Positions 26,832 to 36,413 of a DNA stretch of 64,000 nt are shown piece after piece. The position numbers were made by a program, and so were the translations under genes. Below the pieces are notes generated by a model, which was not told the origin of the DNA, did no database searches, and saw only the letters and a list, made by a program, of their open reading frames with translations. Every line of letters begins with the position of its first letter. Positions within the stretch are counted from its first letter, which is position 1. This stretch comes from UBA10347 sp905182135 (lineage in GTDB: Bacteria; Actinomycetota; Acidimicrobiia; Acidimicrobiales; UBA10347). The DNA is taken from the NCBI GenBank assembly GCA_963925805.1, contig CAWUSE010000002.1, positions 186,001 through 250,000 on the forward strand. Reading direction: 5' to 3'.

Positions 26832-27840
26832 CAGGATTCTCCTGTGAAGATGCACTAGGTGCCTCGGCGGTCTCAGCTGCCGGAGCTTCTTCAACGACGA
26901 GCGCTTCAGTAACAGGAGCTTCTTCGACGACGGGCGCTTCTTCGACGACGGGCGCTTCTTCAACGACGGGCGCTTCAGTAACAGGAGCTGTGGCTGCGGC
27001 CGCAGCAATGTTCTCTTGAACGCGAGCTTCGCGGGCCGCTGCGGCTTCAGCGGCGGCGGCTAGGGCCAACGCCTGTTCACGAGCAATACGAGCTTCGTCT
27101 TCAGCCGAACGAGCCGCAGGAGCCGCTGCAGCAGCAGCTGGGTTGCGACGACTGTGAATGAAACGGCCTTCGATGACGGCATCGCTCATGATGCGGGTCA
27201 TGATCTCGCCGGAACGGATGGCGTCGTCGTTGCCTGGAATGACGTACTGGATCAGGTCTGGGTCACAGTTGGTGTCGACCACAGCGATGATCGGGATACC
27301 GAGCTTGTTGGCTTCGGTAACGGCGATGTGTTCTTTGCGGACATCAAGAATGAAGACTGCATCGGGCAGCTTGGTCATATTCTTGATACCGCCCAAGTTG
27401 CGCTGCAGCTTGACCAATTCGCGGCTCTTGAGCAGTGCTTCCTTTTTCGGCATTAGATCGAACTCGCCCGTGGCGATCATGCGCTCGTATTCGCGCATCT
27501 TGCTCACACGCTTTGAGATTGTTTCGAAGTTGGTGAGCATGCCACCGAGCCAGCGCTGGTTCACGAACGGCATATTGCAGCGGTCGGCGAAGCTCTCGAT
27601 GCTGTCTTGAGCCTGCTTCTTGGTTCCGATAAACATGATCGAGCCACCTTTGCCGATGGTGTCGCGCACAAAACCGTACGAGTCTTCGATCAACCCAAGT
27701 GTTTGACGCAGGTCAATAATGTGGATACCCGAGCGTTCACCGTGAATGAACCGCTTCATTTTTGGGTTCCAACGGCGGGTCTGGTGCCCAAAGTGGACGC
27801 CTGCGTCGAGTAGCTGCTTCATGGACACAACAGGTGCCAT
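26824..27840 (-). CDS. rpsB: 30S ribosomal protein S2 with acidic C-terminal repeats
   Basis: A 338-residue S2. The conserved core of about 230 residues includes LLDAGVHFGHQTRRWNPKM, MPFVNQRWLGGMLTNF and IPIIAVVDTNCDPDLI. The remaining 100 residues are an Ala/Glu-rich extension, first helical and alanine-rich, then repeats of EEAPVV type. Extended S2 tails occur in several actinobacteria. The 18-base repeats in 26890-26990 are in frame. AGGAGAAAAAACT precedes the ATG. Confidence 0.95.
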   Translation of the reverse strand: MAPVVSMKQLLDAGVHFGHQTRRWNPKMKRFIHGERSGIHIIDLRQTLGLIEDSYGFVRDTIGKGGSIMFIGTKKQAQDSIESFADRCNMPFVNQRWLGGMLTNFETISKRVSKMREYERMIATGEFDLMPKKEALLKSRELVKLQRNLGGIKNMTKLPDAVFILDVRKEHIAVTEANKLGIPIIAVVDTNCDPDLIQYVIPGNDDAIRSGEIMTRIMSDAVIEGRFIHSRRNPAAAAAAPAARSAEDEARIAREQALALAAAAEAAAAREARVQENIAAAAATAPVTEAPVVEEAPVVEEAPVVEEAPVTEALVVEEAPAAETAEAPSASSQENPDV

Positions 27841-28124
27841 AGTTTTTTCTCCTGGTCGGTTGAAGGGAGATCTGGACCAGCGCCAATCCTTTTACGGGAA
27901 CAGCGACCGATGACGGCCAGATCTTTGTTATCGGGACGCGCCGGTTGCGCGCTCAGTGCGTCGTTCACGATAACCACGCAGAACCCAGAATCAGCTGAGA
28001 AATCCATACTTCTCGCTCCTGATGCCTGCAGCGGAGAGATATCGGCAACTACTAACCCGCCTGGTAAGTGCCGCGTTGCTGCTTTTGGTCACCGCTGCAC
28101 CGGTCTAAGGGCAAACGAGGTCCT

Positions 28125-28646
28125 TCAACCAGGTTCTGCCACGAGCCTGACTCGGGCTTCACTATCGCTGGCATCGATCAAGATTTGCGGATCAAGATAG
28201 TGATCATTCACCCGAGCACCAAAGTGGAAGCCAGTGTTCGCTCGGGCGATTGCAGACTGCTGGTTCACGGTCTCACCTTCAACGACCCATATCTCGAGCA
28301 GTCCACTGTAGGTAGTACGAACACCATCGCCGTGCGCGATGGTAATGACCTTTCTGCCAGCCACAGAACCGGCGAACAGGACGTAACCCACTGCAGCCGC
28401 AGCGACCACCTGATTCTCGCTCGTTGCATATTCGAGGCCTCGGTTGCCCGCTCCTCCGATGTGCGCAGGTGGTCGAAAGGGATCGATGACTTGCGTGAGC
28501 ATCGGAGCCACGTAGTAAACGGGCATACGAACCGAGGGTTCCTGAGCCATCGCTGATCCGATGGAGAGCAAGAACGATGCCAGCACCGCCACGATGGCGA
28601 CGCGCTCGGCACGGCCTGGTTGCGGCCACGCTCCTGTGCTAGTCAT
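28125..28646 (-). CDS. Secreted M23 (LytM-like) domain protein with altered zinc ligands
   Basis: A 173-residue protein with a signal peptide (basic N-region, then VAIVAVLASFLLSIGSAMAQ) and a LytM/M23 fold. Where active LytM enzymes have HRGxD, this has NRGLE (N68, E72); the HxH motif is GFHFGAR (only H142 kept). IAHGDGVRTTYSGL, GETVNQQS and the beta-sheet core remain. So the fold is kept but the zinc site is probably lost, as in EnvC- or NlpD-type activators of amidases; that role is inference. An M23 gene next to rpsB also exists in mycobacteria. Its start codon lies in a tandem duplication with the dprA stop. Confidence 0.75.
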   Translation of the reverse strand: MTSTGAWPQPGRAERVAIVAVLASFLLSIGSAMAQEPSVRMPVYYVAPMLTQVIDPFRPPAHIGGAGNRGLEYATSENQVVAAAAVGYVLFAGSVAGRKVITIAHGDGVRTTYSGLLEIWVVEGETVNQQSAIARANTGFHFGARVNDHYLDPQILIDASDSEARVRLVAEPG

Positions 28647-28674
28647 GCTGAGCGTGTGCTAGTCATGCTGAGCG
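28635..28674 (-). repeat. Exact 20-bp tandem duplication at dprA stop/M23-like start
   Basis: TGTGCTAGTCATGCTGAGCG occurs twice in a row (28635-28654 and 28655-28674). On the minus strand each copy holds GCATGACTAGC. The upstream copy provides the dprA stop (TGA at 28665-28663) and the other the M23-like start (ATG at 28646-28644). Without the duplication the two genes would overlap in the ATGA fashion seen elsewhere here. Confidence 0.9.
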
Positions 28675-29778
28675 CTCGACCGCGCCACCAAAGCGGCGCA
28701 GCGCTCCGACTCCAATAAGGCGTTCGACCTCGAGCGTCACTTCGCGGGGCGAGCGACCAGACACACTGACGACAGCGTCAAGTCCGACCGGCTGCCAACC
28801 AACAACCTCGAGCAGCCATGAATCAATACCTAGCTCTGGTTGCACATGCTTGGAACCCCCCATTGGGGCGACCGCATCGAGGAGTTCATCGAGGTCGTGC
28901 AGCGAGTGTGCACCATCTGCGATCAGCTTGTTGGTACCTTGCGACACAGGCGAATAGATAGGCCCCGGAACTGCGAAGACGGCTCGATTTCGGCGAAGGG
29001 CTTCATCGACGGTGTACATAGAGCCGCCCTTTCGCGCCGACTCGATCACAACCGTTGCGGCTGAGAGCGCTGCGACAACACGGTTGCGAGCCGGAAATCG
29101 CCACGTCTCAGGACGCGAGCCAAGCGGCCATTCACTGAGTAATGCGCCATGCTCGGCGATCTGTTGGTAAAGCCCCCGGTTGCGTTGCGGATAGATGATG
29201 TCCACGCCACCAGCCACAACGGCCACGGCCCGGGCAGGTGCCTGAGAGATCGCCCCCGCATGGGCAGCGGCATCTATACCTGAGGCCAGCCCCGAGACAA
29301 CGTCGACTCCTCGTTCTGCCAACGCTGCACCCAATTGGCGCGCAACATCTCTTCCGTAGCCGGTGCAGTTGCGCGTGCCAACAATGGCAACTCGTACTCG
29401 GTCATCAAGTCTTTCCGGGCCCTGGCGAAAGATGACTGGCGGCGGGTCAGGATCATCGCGTAACGCATCGGGATAGCCGGTATGGCCGAATGGCAAAACA
29501 ACAGTGCGCCTTTGACGGTGGCGCTCTAGTTCAGCCGGGGGGTCGACGTGACGACACCATGCTGGCCAGCTAGTTGCCGAATCGCGGTCGCGCCCGTGGC
29601 GGGGCGCTCCCCCAGCAGCGACCCGCTTCCACACCGTGGTCGGTGAGCCGGCCTCTATGAGACTCCAGAACCGGCTCGGGGTGAGCTTTGGCAAGCCGGC
29701 AAGCGCTATCAGAGCTGCCCATTCGGCATCGTCATCGACCTTGATCGGTGAGCGGTCGTTCGCCGACCACTCAGACAT
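28663..29778 (-). CDS. dprA: DNA processing protein DprA
   Basis: A 371-residue protein that binds single-stranded DNA and loads RecA during transformation. The Rossmann-like core has AIVGTRNCTGYGRDVARQLG, VVSGLASGIDAAAHAGA, GGVDIIYPQRNRGLYQQIA, and WRFPARNRVVAALS. A C-terminal winged-helix segment follows. The first 100 residues are less conserved. It overlaps the comM end by eight bases. dprA with comM is a widespread pair. Confidence 0.93.
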   Translation of the reverse strand: MSEWSANDRSPIKVDDDAEWAALIALAGLPKLTPSRFWSLIEAGSPTTVWKRVAAGGAPRHGRDRDSATSWPAWCRHVDPPAELERHRQRRTVVLPFGHTGYPDALRDDPDPPPVIFRQGPERLDDRVRVAIVGTRNCTGYGRDVARQLGAALAERGVDVVSGLASGIDAAAHAGAISQAPARAVAVVAGGVDIIYPQRNRGLYQQIAEHGALLSEWPLGSRPETWRFPARNRVVAALSAATVVIESARKGGSMYTVDEALRRNRAVFAVPGPIYSPVSQGTNKLIADGAHSLHDLDELLDAVAPMGGSKHVQPELGIDSWLLEVVGWQPVGLDAVVSVSGRSPREVTLEVERLIGVGALRRFGGAVERSA

Positions 29779-31375
29779 GGGTGGCTCCCAACAAGTCGAA
29801 CAGAACGGGGCGCGCCCGAAGCGCTAAAGCGCTGGCGATTGAGGTCTCGCTAACGATGTCTTCGTCCGCCAGGTCAGCGATCGTACGGGCAACCATGCGG
29901 ACACGAGCCAGTCCCCGGGCAGACAACCGCCCGTCGGCCAGTGCCCCTTTCAGCATGGACCTGCCTGCATCGCTAGTCGGTGCGAGTTCGTCGAGCTGTC
30001 CAGCAGGAATTAGTGAATTCGAGGAGAACCCACGAGCACTGGCCTTAGCCCGTGCCGTAAGGACTCGCTCGCGGACCGCCTGACTTGGTTCGCCTTTGTC
30101 CGACGACATGAGCTGGTTTGCGCTGGGTCGTTGCATATGGACCCGAAGATCGATCCGATCGAGCAGCGGGCCTGAGAGCCGCCGCATGTAACGCTGCCGA
30201 GCCTGGTCGCTGCAGCGACAAGGTTCCACAGACCCAAGCAAACCGCAGGGGCACGGATTCATCGCTGCTACCAGACAAAACCTGGACGGGTAACGAACCG
30301 ATGCGTGTGCACGACTGATGTGCACGCTCCCTTCTTCAAGCGGTTGGCGCATAGCATCGAGCGCTCCAGGAGCAAACTCGCCAAGCTCGTCAAGGAACAA
30401 CACGCCGCCATGCGAGCAGCTAATTTCGCCCGGTCGGAGTCGAGTGCTTCCACCACCAATTAAGGCGGTCATGGAAGCCGAATGGTGCGGCGCCCGAAAT
30501 GGTGGTATTCGCAATAACGAATCTGTGGGTATAACCAGACCGGCAACTGAGTGAATGCGGCTAGCAACAAGAGCGACGCTGCTGTCCATGTCAGGCAAGA
30601 TCCCAGGTAACCGCCGTGCCAGCATGCTCTTGCCTGCACCCGGAGGCCCAACAAGCAGCAGGTTGTGGCCACCTGCTGCGGCGATCTCGAGTGCTTGCCG
30701 AGCGAATGGATGCCCGGCAACATCGGCAAGGTCAGGGGCCGCCCTTCGATGAGGACGGCTCAGTATGGGCGGGTGCGTTGACCACGACTCGGCCCCTTTA
30801 AGACAGTCAACGACCTGGCGGAGCGACGCGGCACAGCGCACCTTTTCTGCTCCAGCAAGCGCTGCTTCATTCGCCGCAGCAGTAGCCACCACGACGATCA
30901 GGTCGTCGAGCGCTGCGACGCGAGACAAGATGCCAGGCACCGACCGCAGCGAACCATCGAGGCCAAGTTCTGCAACGAACCCATGCCCATCGAGCAACTC
31001 GGCGGGCAGCCGTTGATGCTCGGGTTGGCGAGTCTCTCCATCGTCTACCAAACGATTGGCCTGCTTCTCTTCCAGCGTCGATGCTGCAATAACCCCCAGC
31101 GCTATCGCCAGGTCAAGTCCCGTCCCTTCTTTGCGGACCTGCGATGGCGCAAGGTTCACTGTGACCCGCGCTCCGGTTGGCCACTTGAAGCCGCTTGAGT
31201 TCAGTGCCGCCCGAACCCTGTCGCGGGCCTCGCGACACGACGCGTCGGGAAGACCGACAACATTGAACGATGGCAAAACGCCAGTGACAACATGGACTTC
31301 TACTTGGACACGCTGGCCATCGATACCACGCAAGGTGGCCGACGCTGAGGATGAAAGCACAAAACGCTCCCCCAA
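29771..31375 (-). CDS. comM: YifB family Mg chelatase-like AAA ATPase (ComM-like)
   Basis: A 534-residue protein with a Lon-protease-like N-terminal domain (VQVEVHVVTGVLPSFNVVGLPD), the AAA+ core with Walker A LLVGPPGAGKSMLARRLPGI and Walker B GGVLFLDELGEF, the sensor region CLVAAMNPCPCG, and the C-terminal lid. ComM is a hexameric branch-migration helicase that promotes integration of transformed DNA in Acinetobacter and Vibrio. In the operon with dprA. A four-Cys segment after the Walker B (CPCGLLGSVEPCRC) is the usual zinc-binding insertion of the family. Confidence 0.93.
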   Translation of the reverse strand: MGERFVLSSSASATLRGIDGQRVQVEVHVVTGVLPSFNVVGLPDASCREARDRVRAALNSSGFKWPTGARVTVNLAPSQVRKEGTGLDLAIALGVIAASTLEEKQANRLVDDGETRQPEHQRLPAELLDGHGFVAELGLDGSLRSVPGILSRVAALDDLIVVVATAAANEAALAGAEKVRCAASLRQVVDCLKGAESWSTHPPILSRPHRRAAPDLADVAGHPFARQALEIAAAGGHNLLLVGPPGAGKSMLARRLPGILPDMDSSVALVASRIHSVAGLVIPTDSLLRIPPFRAPHHSASMTALIGGGSTRLRPGEISCSHGGVLFLDELGEFAPGALDAMRQPLEEGSVHISRAHASVRYPSRFCLVAAMNPCPCGLLGSVEPCRCSDQARQRYMRRLSGPLLDRIDLRVHMQRPSANQLMSSDKGEPSQAVRERVLTARAKASARGFSSNSLIPAGQLDELAPTSDAGRSMLKGALADGRLSARGLARVRMVARTIADLADEDIVSETSIASALALRARPVLFDLLGATHV

Positions 31376-31762
31376 TAAATATCAACGGGGAAGCGTGTCA
31401 TCACCATAAACCAGCGGTGTGACAGTTGCCAGAGACACTTGCTCAAAAACGCAACGACCTCCAATATTATTGGATTCAAGGGTCAGCCACAAACGGCCAA
31501 CAACGTCGATAACGACCTAAACGGTGTTCCCGTATCTGTTTTTCGAGCGCTGCTCGAGATGCGTACCCAATACCTAGAGACCCATTCAAAGTCAGTACTA
31601 GTTTGGGGACCGAACATGCACCGCAGTGGGTCAAGAAACACCATCTGCCTGCCGAATATCTGCGACCGCCATGATCGCCCCAACGCTGGCCGTCAACAAA
31701 GGAACCTCGACAGACGGTTCGCTGCGTAGACTTCTCTGTTCCCCCTTGTAAAGCAGTACCGC
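31376..31762. other. Divergent intergenic region between comM and DEAD-box helicase
   Basis: 387 bases between oppositely oriented genes. It must hold promoters for both, but I see no strong -35/-10 pair. No RNA gene, repeat or convincing ORF is visible. A 96-codon plus frame (31439-31729) lacks family features. Confidence 0.4.
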
Positions 31763-33730
31763 ATGTCATACGAAGACGAGCCCACCGCCACCGACGAAAC
31801 ACCGTCAGATGAGCCGACCCTCTTCGGCGAGACGGTGAACACTGAAACCCCCGCAGAGGGAACAACCGCTGCGACCGACACGCCGTCGAAGAAGTCAACG
31901 TGGCGGGAGCGTGGCTTTGATCCGGGGCCCGCCACCATCGACGAACCCCCCGCAGACAAGCCAACACCCGCAGACAAGCCAACACCCGCAGACAAGCCAA
32001 CCGCCACAGACAAGCCAACACCCGCAGACAAGCCAACACCCGCAGACAAGCCAACCGCCACAGACGAAACACGGTTAACGAGCTTCGGCGACCTAGGCCT
32101 CAAGCCCGCACTCTTGACTGCATTGACCAGCCTCGGTTACGAAGAGCCAACCCCAATTCAGCGCCAGGCCATCCCGCTGATGCTTGGAGGTGGAGACATG
32201 CTCGGTCAGGCGGCGACAGGCACCGGCAAGACCGCTGCATTTGCTCTGCCGATCCTCAATGGCATTGATCGCAACGACGCAGCCATCCCGCTTGCACTAA
32301 TTGTTGTGCCCACCCGCGAGCTTGCTGTTCAGGTAAGCGAGGCCTTCTTTAAGGACGGGCGAGAATCACGGGTCCAGGTGCTACCGGTGTTCGGCGGCCA
32401 GCCAATATCTCGTCAGCTGCAAGCGCTCAAGCGCGGCGTGCACGTTGTGGTCGGAACGCCCGGACGAGTCATCGATCACATCAAACGCGGGTCGCTCAAT
32501 CTCGACGCAGTGCAAACTGTGGTGCTCGACGAGGCAGACGAAATGCTCGATATGGGCTTCACCGAAGACATCGAGTCCATTCTCCGGGCCACGCCAGACA
32601 GTCGCCAAACTGTGCTCTTCTCCGCGACCATGCCTCCTCGCATCGAGAAACTAGCTCGCAAGTACCAACGCAATCCCGAGACCGTCAAAATCGGGAAGAC
32701 TAAAGGCGAACAAGCGAACCCGCTCATCCGCCAAACCGTCTACATGGTGCTGCGGTCGCACAAAGCCAGCGCACTCGGCCGCATCTTGGACGTCGAAGCA
32801 CCCGAGTCAACGATCGTCTTCTGTCGAACACGTCACGAAGTCGATGAATTAACCGTGACCATGAACGGACGCGGCTACCGAGCCGAAGCGCTGCACGGCG
32901 GCATGGATCAGAAACAACGCGACCGAGTCATGGTGCGACTCCGCGACGGCACCGCAGAACTCTTAATTGCAACAGACGTCGCGGCACGTGGCCTCGATGT
33001 CGACACGCTGACCCATGTTGTGAACTACGACGTGCCGTCGGCTCCCGAGTCCTATGTGCACCGGATCGGCCGAGTGGGACGCGCTGGGCGTGAGGGTGTC
33101 GCAATCACCATCGCGGAACCCAAGCAGCGGCGTTTACTCGGCAATATCGAACGGCTCACAAAACAAAAGTTCACCATCGCCAAGGTCCCCTCGGTTGCCG
33201 ATCTGCGCACTCGACAAATCGAAATGACCGTCGGCTCAGTCCGCGATGCCCTCGCCATCGACGACCTTGCCGACTACCGGACCGTTCTTGATGCGCTCGG
33301 CGATGAGTTCAGCGAGCGTGACATCGCCCTTGCGGCTATCAAGCTCGTTCACCGAGCACGCGGCGCCACCATCGATGAACGAGAAATCCCGGACGCTTCC
33401 GATTGGAAGAACAACAAGAGCAGCAAGGGCAAGCTCGACAACGGAGGCAAGGGCAAATCTGACAAGGGCGGCAAAGGGAGGTCCTTCGATGGCGAAAAGG
33501 GCTTTGTGCACGTCAACCTGGGCCGTAACGAAGGTCTTCGCCCTGGCGATCTTGTAGGTGCCATTGCCAATGAGGCCGGTCTCAGTGGAAGCGACATAGG
33601 CCCAATCAAGATCCAGGACCATTGGGCAGTCGTCGGTGTCCCCGAATCCGAGGTCGAGAACATCGTGAACAAAATGAAGCGCACAACGATCCGCGGGAAC
33701 CAGGCCAAGCTCCGTCGCTTCACCGACTAG
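31763..33730 (+). CDS. deaD: DEAD-box RNA helicase with DbpA-type C-terminal domain
   Basis: A 655-residue ATP-dependent RNA helicase. Motifs: Q motif (PTPIQRQAIP), I (ATGTGKTAAF), Ia (PTRELAVQ), II (DEAD), III (SAT), IV/V (TDVAARGLDV), VI (HRIGRVGRAG). A C-terminal DbpA-like RNA-binding domain begins at FVHVNLGRNEGLRPGDLVGA. Before it lies a Lys/Gly-rich linker. The N-terminal 100 residues are Thr/Pro/Asp-rich with repeats of PADKPT. DeaD proteins act in ribosome assembly and cold adaptation. The ribosome binding site before the ATG is weak. First gene of a plus-strand stretch. Confidence 0.93.
   Translation: MSYEDEPTATDETPSDEPTLFGETVNTETPAEGTTAATDTPSKKSTWRERGFDPGPATIDEPPADKPTPADKPTPADKPTATDKPTPADKPTPADKPTATDETRLTSFGDLGLKPALLTALTSLGYEEPTPIQRQAIPLMLGGGDMLGQAATGTGKTAAFALPILNGIDRNDAAIPLALIVVPTRELAVQVSEAFFKDGRESRVQVLPVFGGQPISRQLQALKRGVHVVVGTPGRVIDHIKRGSLNLDAVQTVVLDEADEMLDMGFTEDIESILRATPDSRQTVLFSATMPPRIEKLARKYQRNPETVKIGKTKGEQANPLIRQTVYMVLRSHKASALGRILDVEAPESTIVFCRTRHEVDELTVTMNGRGYRAEALHGGMDQKQRDRVMVRLRDGTAELLIATDVAARGLDVDTLTHVVNYDVPSAPESYVHRIGRVGRAGREGVAITIAEPKQRRLLGNIERLTKQKFTIAKVPSVADLRTRQIEMTVGSVRDALAIDDLADYRTVLDALGDEFSERDIALAAIKLVHRARGATIDEREIPDASDWKNNKSSKGKLDNGGKGKSDKGGKGRSFDGEKGFVHVNLGRNEGLRPGDLVGAIANEAGLSGSDIGPIKIQDHWAVVGVPESEVENIVNKMKRTTIRGNQAKLRRFTD
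31948..32070 (+). repeat. In-frame PADKPT/TATDKPT coding repeats
   Basis: Direct repeats of about 15 bases (CCCGCAGACAAGCCAACA and variants) encode seven successive copies of PxDKPT/TxDKPT or TxDET near the N-terminus of the DEAD-box helicase. Copy number can change in frame. Confidence 0.85.
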
Positions 33731-34059
33731 CTAACGCCGCAGCGCTGCCTCTCGAGAACTAAGACAACATCGCTGTCGGGATCCGAAACGCGCGATACGT
33801 GCCGGAGCTACTTTCGATCACCAACCAGAACAACCCGTTCGGAGCGACACAATGCCAGAGTCGCTACTAGCAGATCCGGTTGGCTCGCCGTGTCAAAGAT
33901 CTCCCTATCGAACAGACTGTGCGTTGCCACCCATAACGCCCGAGCTTCGTTCACCCATTTTGGCGCCGCTGGCAATGGCAACACTCCGCTGCCATTTCAC
34001 CCGCTGCGAGCCCAGCTTCGGGGCCAGAAAAAAGAGATAGGGCAGACCTGGCGTCGAGC
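33731..34059. other. Helicase-sulfatase intergenic region
   Basis: About 330 bases. A short palindrome GCAGCGCTGC lies just after the helicase stop and may be part of a weak terminator. No coherent gene on either strand; several overlapping short frames have no family features. Confidence 0.4.
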
Positions 34060-36402
34060 GTGCCCCATGGAAATGGCATTCTCTGTGCCCCTTACTCAAC
34101 ATCCAGTGATATGCAACAGCGCAGGCCAGCTAGCTTTGAGACTGTGACAAACAGTGCGTTCCCCGGAATAATTGGAAAGACAATCGGCGATTCAGAGCCG
34201 CATTGGGGAGCCCCGGCGGCGGCACCGAGCGGCGCTCCAAACGTACTGATCATGATGCTCGACGATGTCGGCTTCGCTGACTTCGGCTGTTACGGGTCCG
34301 AGATCGATACGCCGAACATCGACCGACTTGCCAACCGAGGGCTGCGCTACACCGGTTTTCATACCACGGCCATGTGCTCGACCACCCGAGCAGCCCTTCA
34401 CACCGGTCGCAACCATCACTCGGTCGGCATGGGATGCCTGTCAAACTTCGACTCTGGCTACCCAGGCTACCGGGGCAAGATCGACCCCGACGCACCCACA
34501 CTGGCCGAGATGCTCAAGCCACACGGCTATCGCTCGTACTACACGGGAAAATGGCATGTCACCCCTCTGACCCAGACCGGCCCAACTGGACCGTTCGACG
34601 GCTGGCCATTGGCACGCGGCTTCGACCGGTTCTACGGGTTCCTCGATGCCGAAACCGACCAGTACTCCCCCGAGCTCGTTCGCGACAACAGTCACGTCGT
34701 CGCTCCGGGAAACTACGAAACTGGTTACCACGTGACCGAGGACCTGTCCGACAAGGCGATCGAGTTTCTCGCCGGCCACACCGCCGGTTTGCCTGACGTC
34801 CCGTGGATGCTCATGCTTATGCCCGGGGCTTGCCATGCACCGCACCAAGCCCCGCAACGGCTGATTGACAAGTACGACAAGATCTTTTCCAAAGGCTGGG
34901 ATCAGACGCGTCTGGACCGGCTTGAACACCAAATAACGTTGGGCATCGTGCCCGAAAACACCCAACTGCCCGAGCGCAACTTCATGGTGCAACCTTGGGC
35001 CGATCATCCTGAAGACGAGCGGCGCCTCTTCACTCGGCTGGCCGCAGCGTACGCCGCCATGCTCGAACACGCCGACGAACATTTCGGCCGAGTGCTCGAC
35101 TTTCTTGAAGCCTCAGGTCAAATCGATAACACGCTGGTACTCGCCCTGTCCGACAATGGCGCCAGCCAGGAAGGCGGCCCACTCGGTTTCGTAAACGCCA
35201 TGGGCCCATACAACATGGTTAGTGAACCAATGGAAGCCAAGATCGCTCGCATCGACGACATCGGCGGCCCCGACACGCACTCCAACTTCCCTTGGGGTTG
35301 GGCTATGGCATCAAACTCGCCGTTGAAGCGTTACAAGCAGAACACCCATGGAGGCGGCGTGCGCGATCCTCTAGTCGTCGCTGGGCCCGGCATTCGCTCC
35401 GATTCAGAGCATGGTGAACTACGCCACAACTTCTGCCATGTCTCGGACCTTGCGCCAACACTGCTCGAGGCAATCGGCATAGAACCTCCTGCTGGCATCG
35501 AAGGAGTCAGCTTCGCTTCGACGTTCGCCGCCGATGCCCCTACCCCGAAGTCGGTGCAGTACTTCGAAATGTTTGGTCACCGGGGCATTTGGATCGACGG
35601 GTGGAAAGCCGTCGCATTTCATCAAGCTGGCACCTCATTCGAAGATGACCAGTGGGAGCTATACCATCTGGATCAGGACTTCAACGAGTGCCACAACCTG
35701 GCAACGAACCAACCCGAGAAGCTCGCCGAGATGGTCAGCCAGTGGTGGATCGAGGCAGACAAGTACAAGGTGTTGCCGCTCGACGACCGGTTCGCCGAAC
35801 GATTCGCCGAGAACGCCGAGCGACACCGAGGCGAACGGACCAACTACACGTTCTGGCATGGCATGGGCCACATCCCCTCAGAAGTAGCGCCGGACCTTCG
35901 AAGCCGTAGCTACACGATCGAGGCAACCTGCGAGATTCCCGATGGTGGTGCCAGCGGCGTGCTCATCGCCCACGGCGATGCCACCTGCGGCTACTCATTG
36001 TTCGTGCGCGATGGTCGACTTGTCCACGACCTCAACGTGGGCGGCGAACACACCATCGTCGAATCTGACCGGCAGGTCCCGGTGGGGCCAACCACGCTCG
36101 GATTTCGCATGCGCCGGTCAAACACCGGTGGCGCCATGCCCAGTGGTATCGGCACGTTGCTGGTCAATGGCCAGCCTGCTGGCAGCTTTGAGACCGACCG
36201 AATTTTCTGGTTAATGATCTCGTGGTCCGGCCTGGACATCGGACTCGATCGGGGCACCACGGTAAGTGACTACGACGGCACGGGGCGATTCATGGGGCCA
36301 AACGAATTCACCGGCACGCTCGTAAAGGTTGTCGTGGATCTAGACGACGACCAACAGGTTGACCATGAGGGCCACGCCGAAAACGAACTAGCGCGCGATT
36401 AG
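34060..36402 (+). CDS. Sulfatase family protein (arylsulfatase-like)
   Basis: An alkaline-phosphatase-superfamily hydrolase of up to 780 residues. Metal-binding LMMLDDVGFADFG-type sequence (LDDVGFADFGCYG) is at about 67-79. The nucleophile motif is CSTTRAALHTG (C106-G116), where the standard formylglycine motif has CxPxR; here threonine replaces proline. YYTGKWH, SDNGAS, and YKQNTHGGGVRDPLVVAGPG are family features. A C-terminal beta-rich domain follows residue 600. The start is uncertain: GTG 34144 (VTNSAFPG) is an alternative giving 752 residues. No signal peptide is obvious, so it may be cytoplasmic. Substrate unknown. Confidence 0.88.
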   Translation: MPHGNGILCAPYSTSSDMQQRRPASFETVTNSAFPGIIGKTIGDSEPHWGAPAAAPSGAPNVLIMMLDDVGFADFGCYGSEIDTPNIDRLANRGLRYTGFHTTAMCSTTRAALHTGRNHHSVGMGCLSNFDSGYPGYRGKIDPDAPTLAEMLKPHGYRSYYTGKWHVTPLTQTGPTGPFDGWPLARGFDRFYGFLDAETDQYSPELVRDNSHVVAPGNYETGYHVTEDLSDKAIEFLAGHTAGLPDVPWMLMLMPGACHAPHQAPQRLIDKYDKIFSKGWDQTRLDRLEHQITLGIVPENTQLPERNFMVQPWADHPEDERRLFTRLAAAYAAMLEHADEHFGRVLDFLEASGQIDNTLVLALSDNGASQEGGPLGFVNAMGPYNMVSEPMEAKIARIDDIGGPDTHSNFPWGWAMASNSPLKRYKQNTHGGGVRDPLVVAGPGIRSDSEHGELRHNFCHVSDLAPTLLEAIGIEPPAGIEGVSFASTFAADAPTPKSVQYFEMFGHRGIWIDGWKAVAFHQAGTSFEDDQWELYHLDQDFNECHNLATNQPEKLAEMVSQWWIEADKYKVLPLDDRFAERFAENAERHRGERTNYTFWHGMGHIPSEVAPDLRSRSYTIEATCEIPDGGASGVLIAHGDATCGYSLFVRDGRLVHDLNVGGEHTIVESDRQVPVGPTTLGFRMRRSNTGGAMPSGIGTLLVNGQPAGSFETDRIFWLMISWSGLDIGLDRGTTVSDYDGTGRFMGPNEFTGTLVKVVVDLDDDQQVDHEGHAENELARD

Positions 36403-36413
36403 CCCAGGAAAAC

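Noticed and set aside
26832..27008. N-terminal Lys/Leu-rich extension of EF-Ts
   Set aside because: It is the rpsB tail repeat read in another frame; the ATG with its own ribosome binding site is at 26831.
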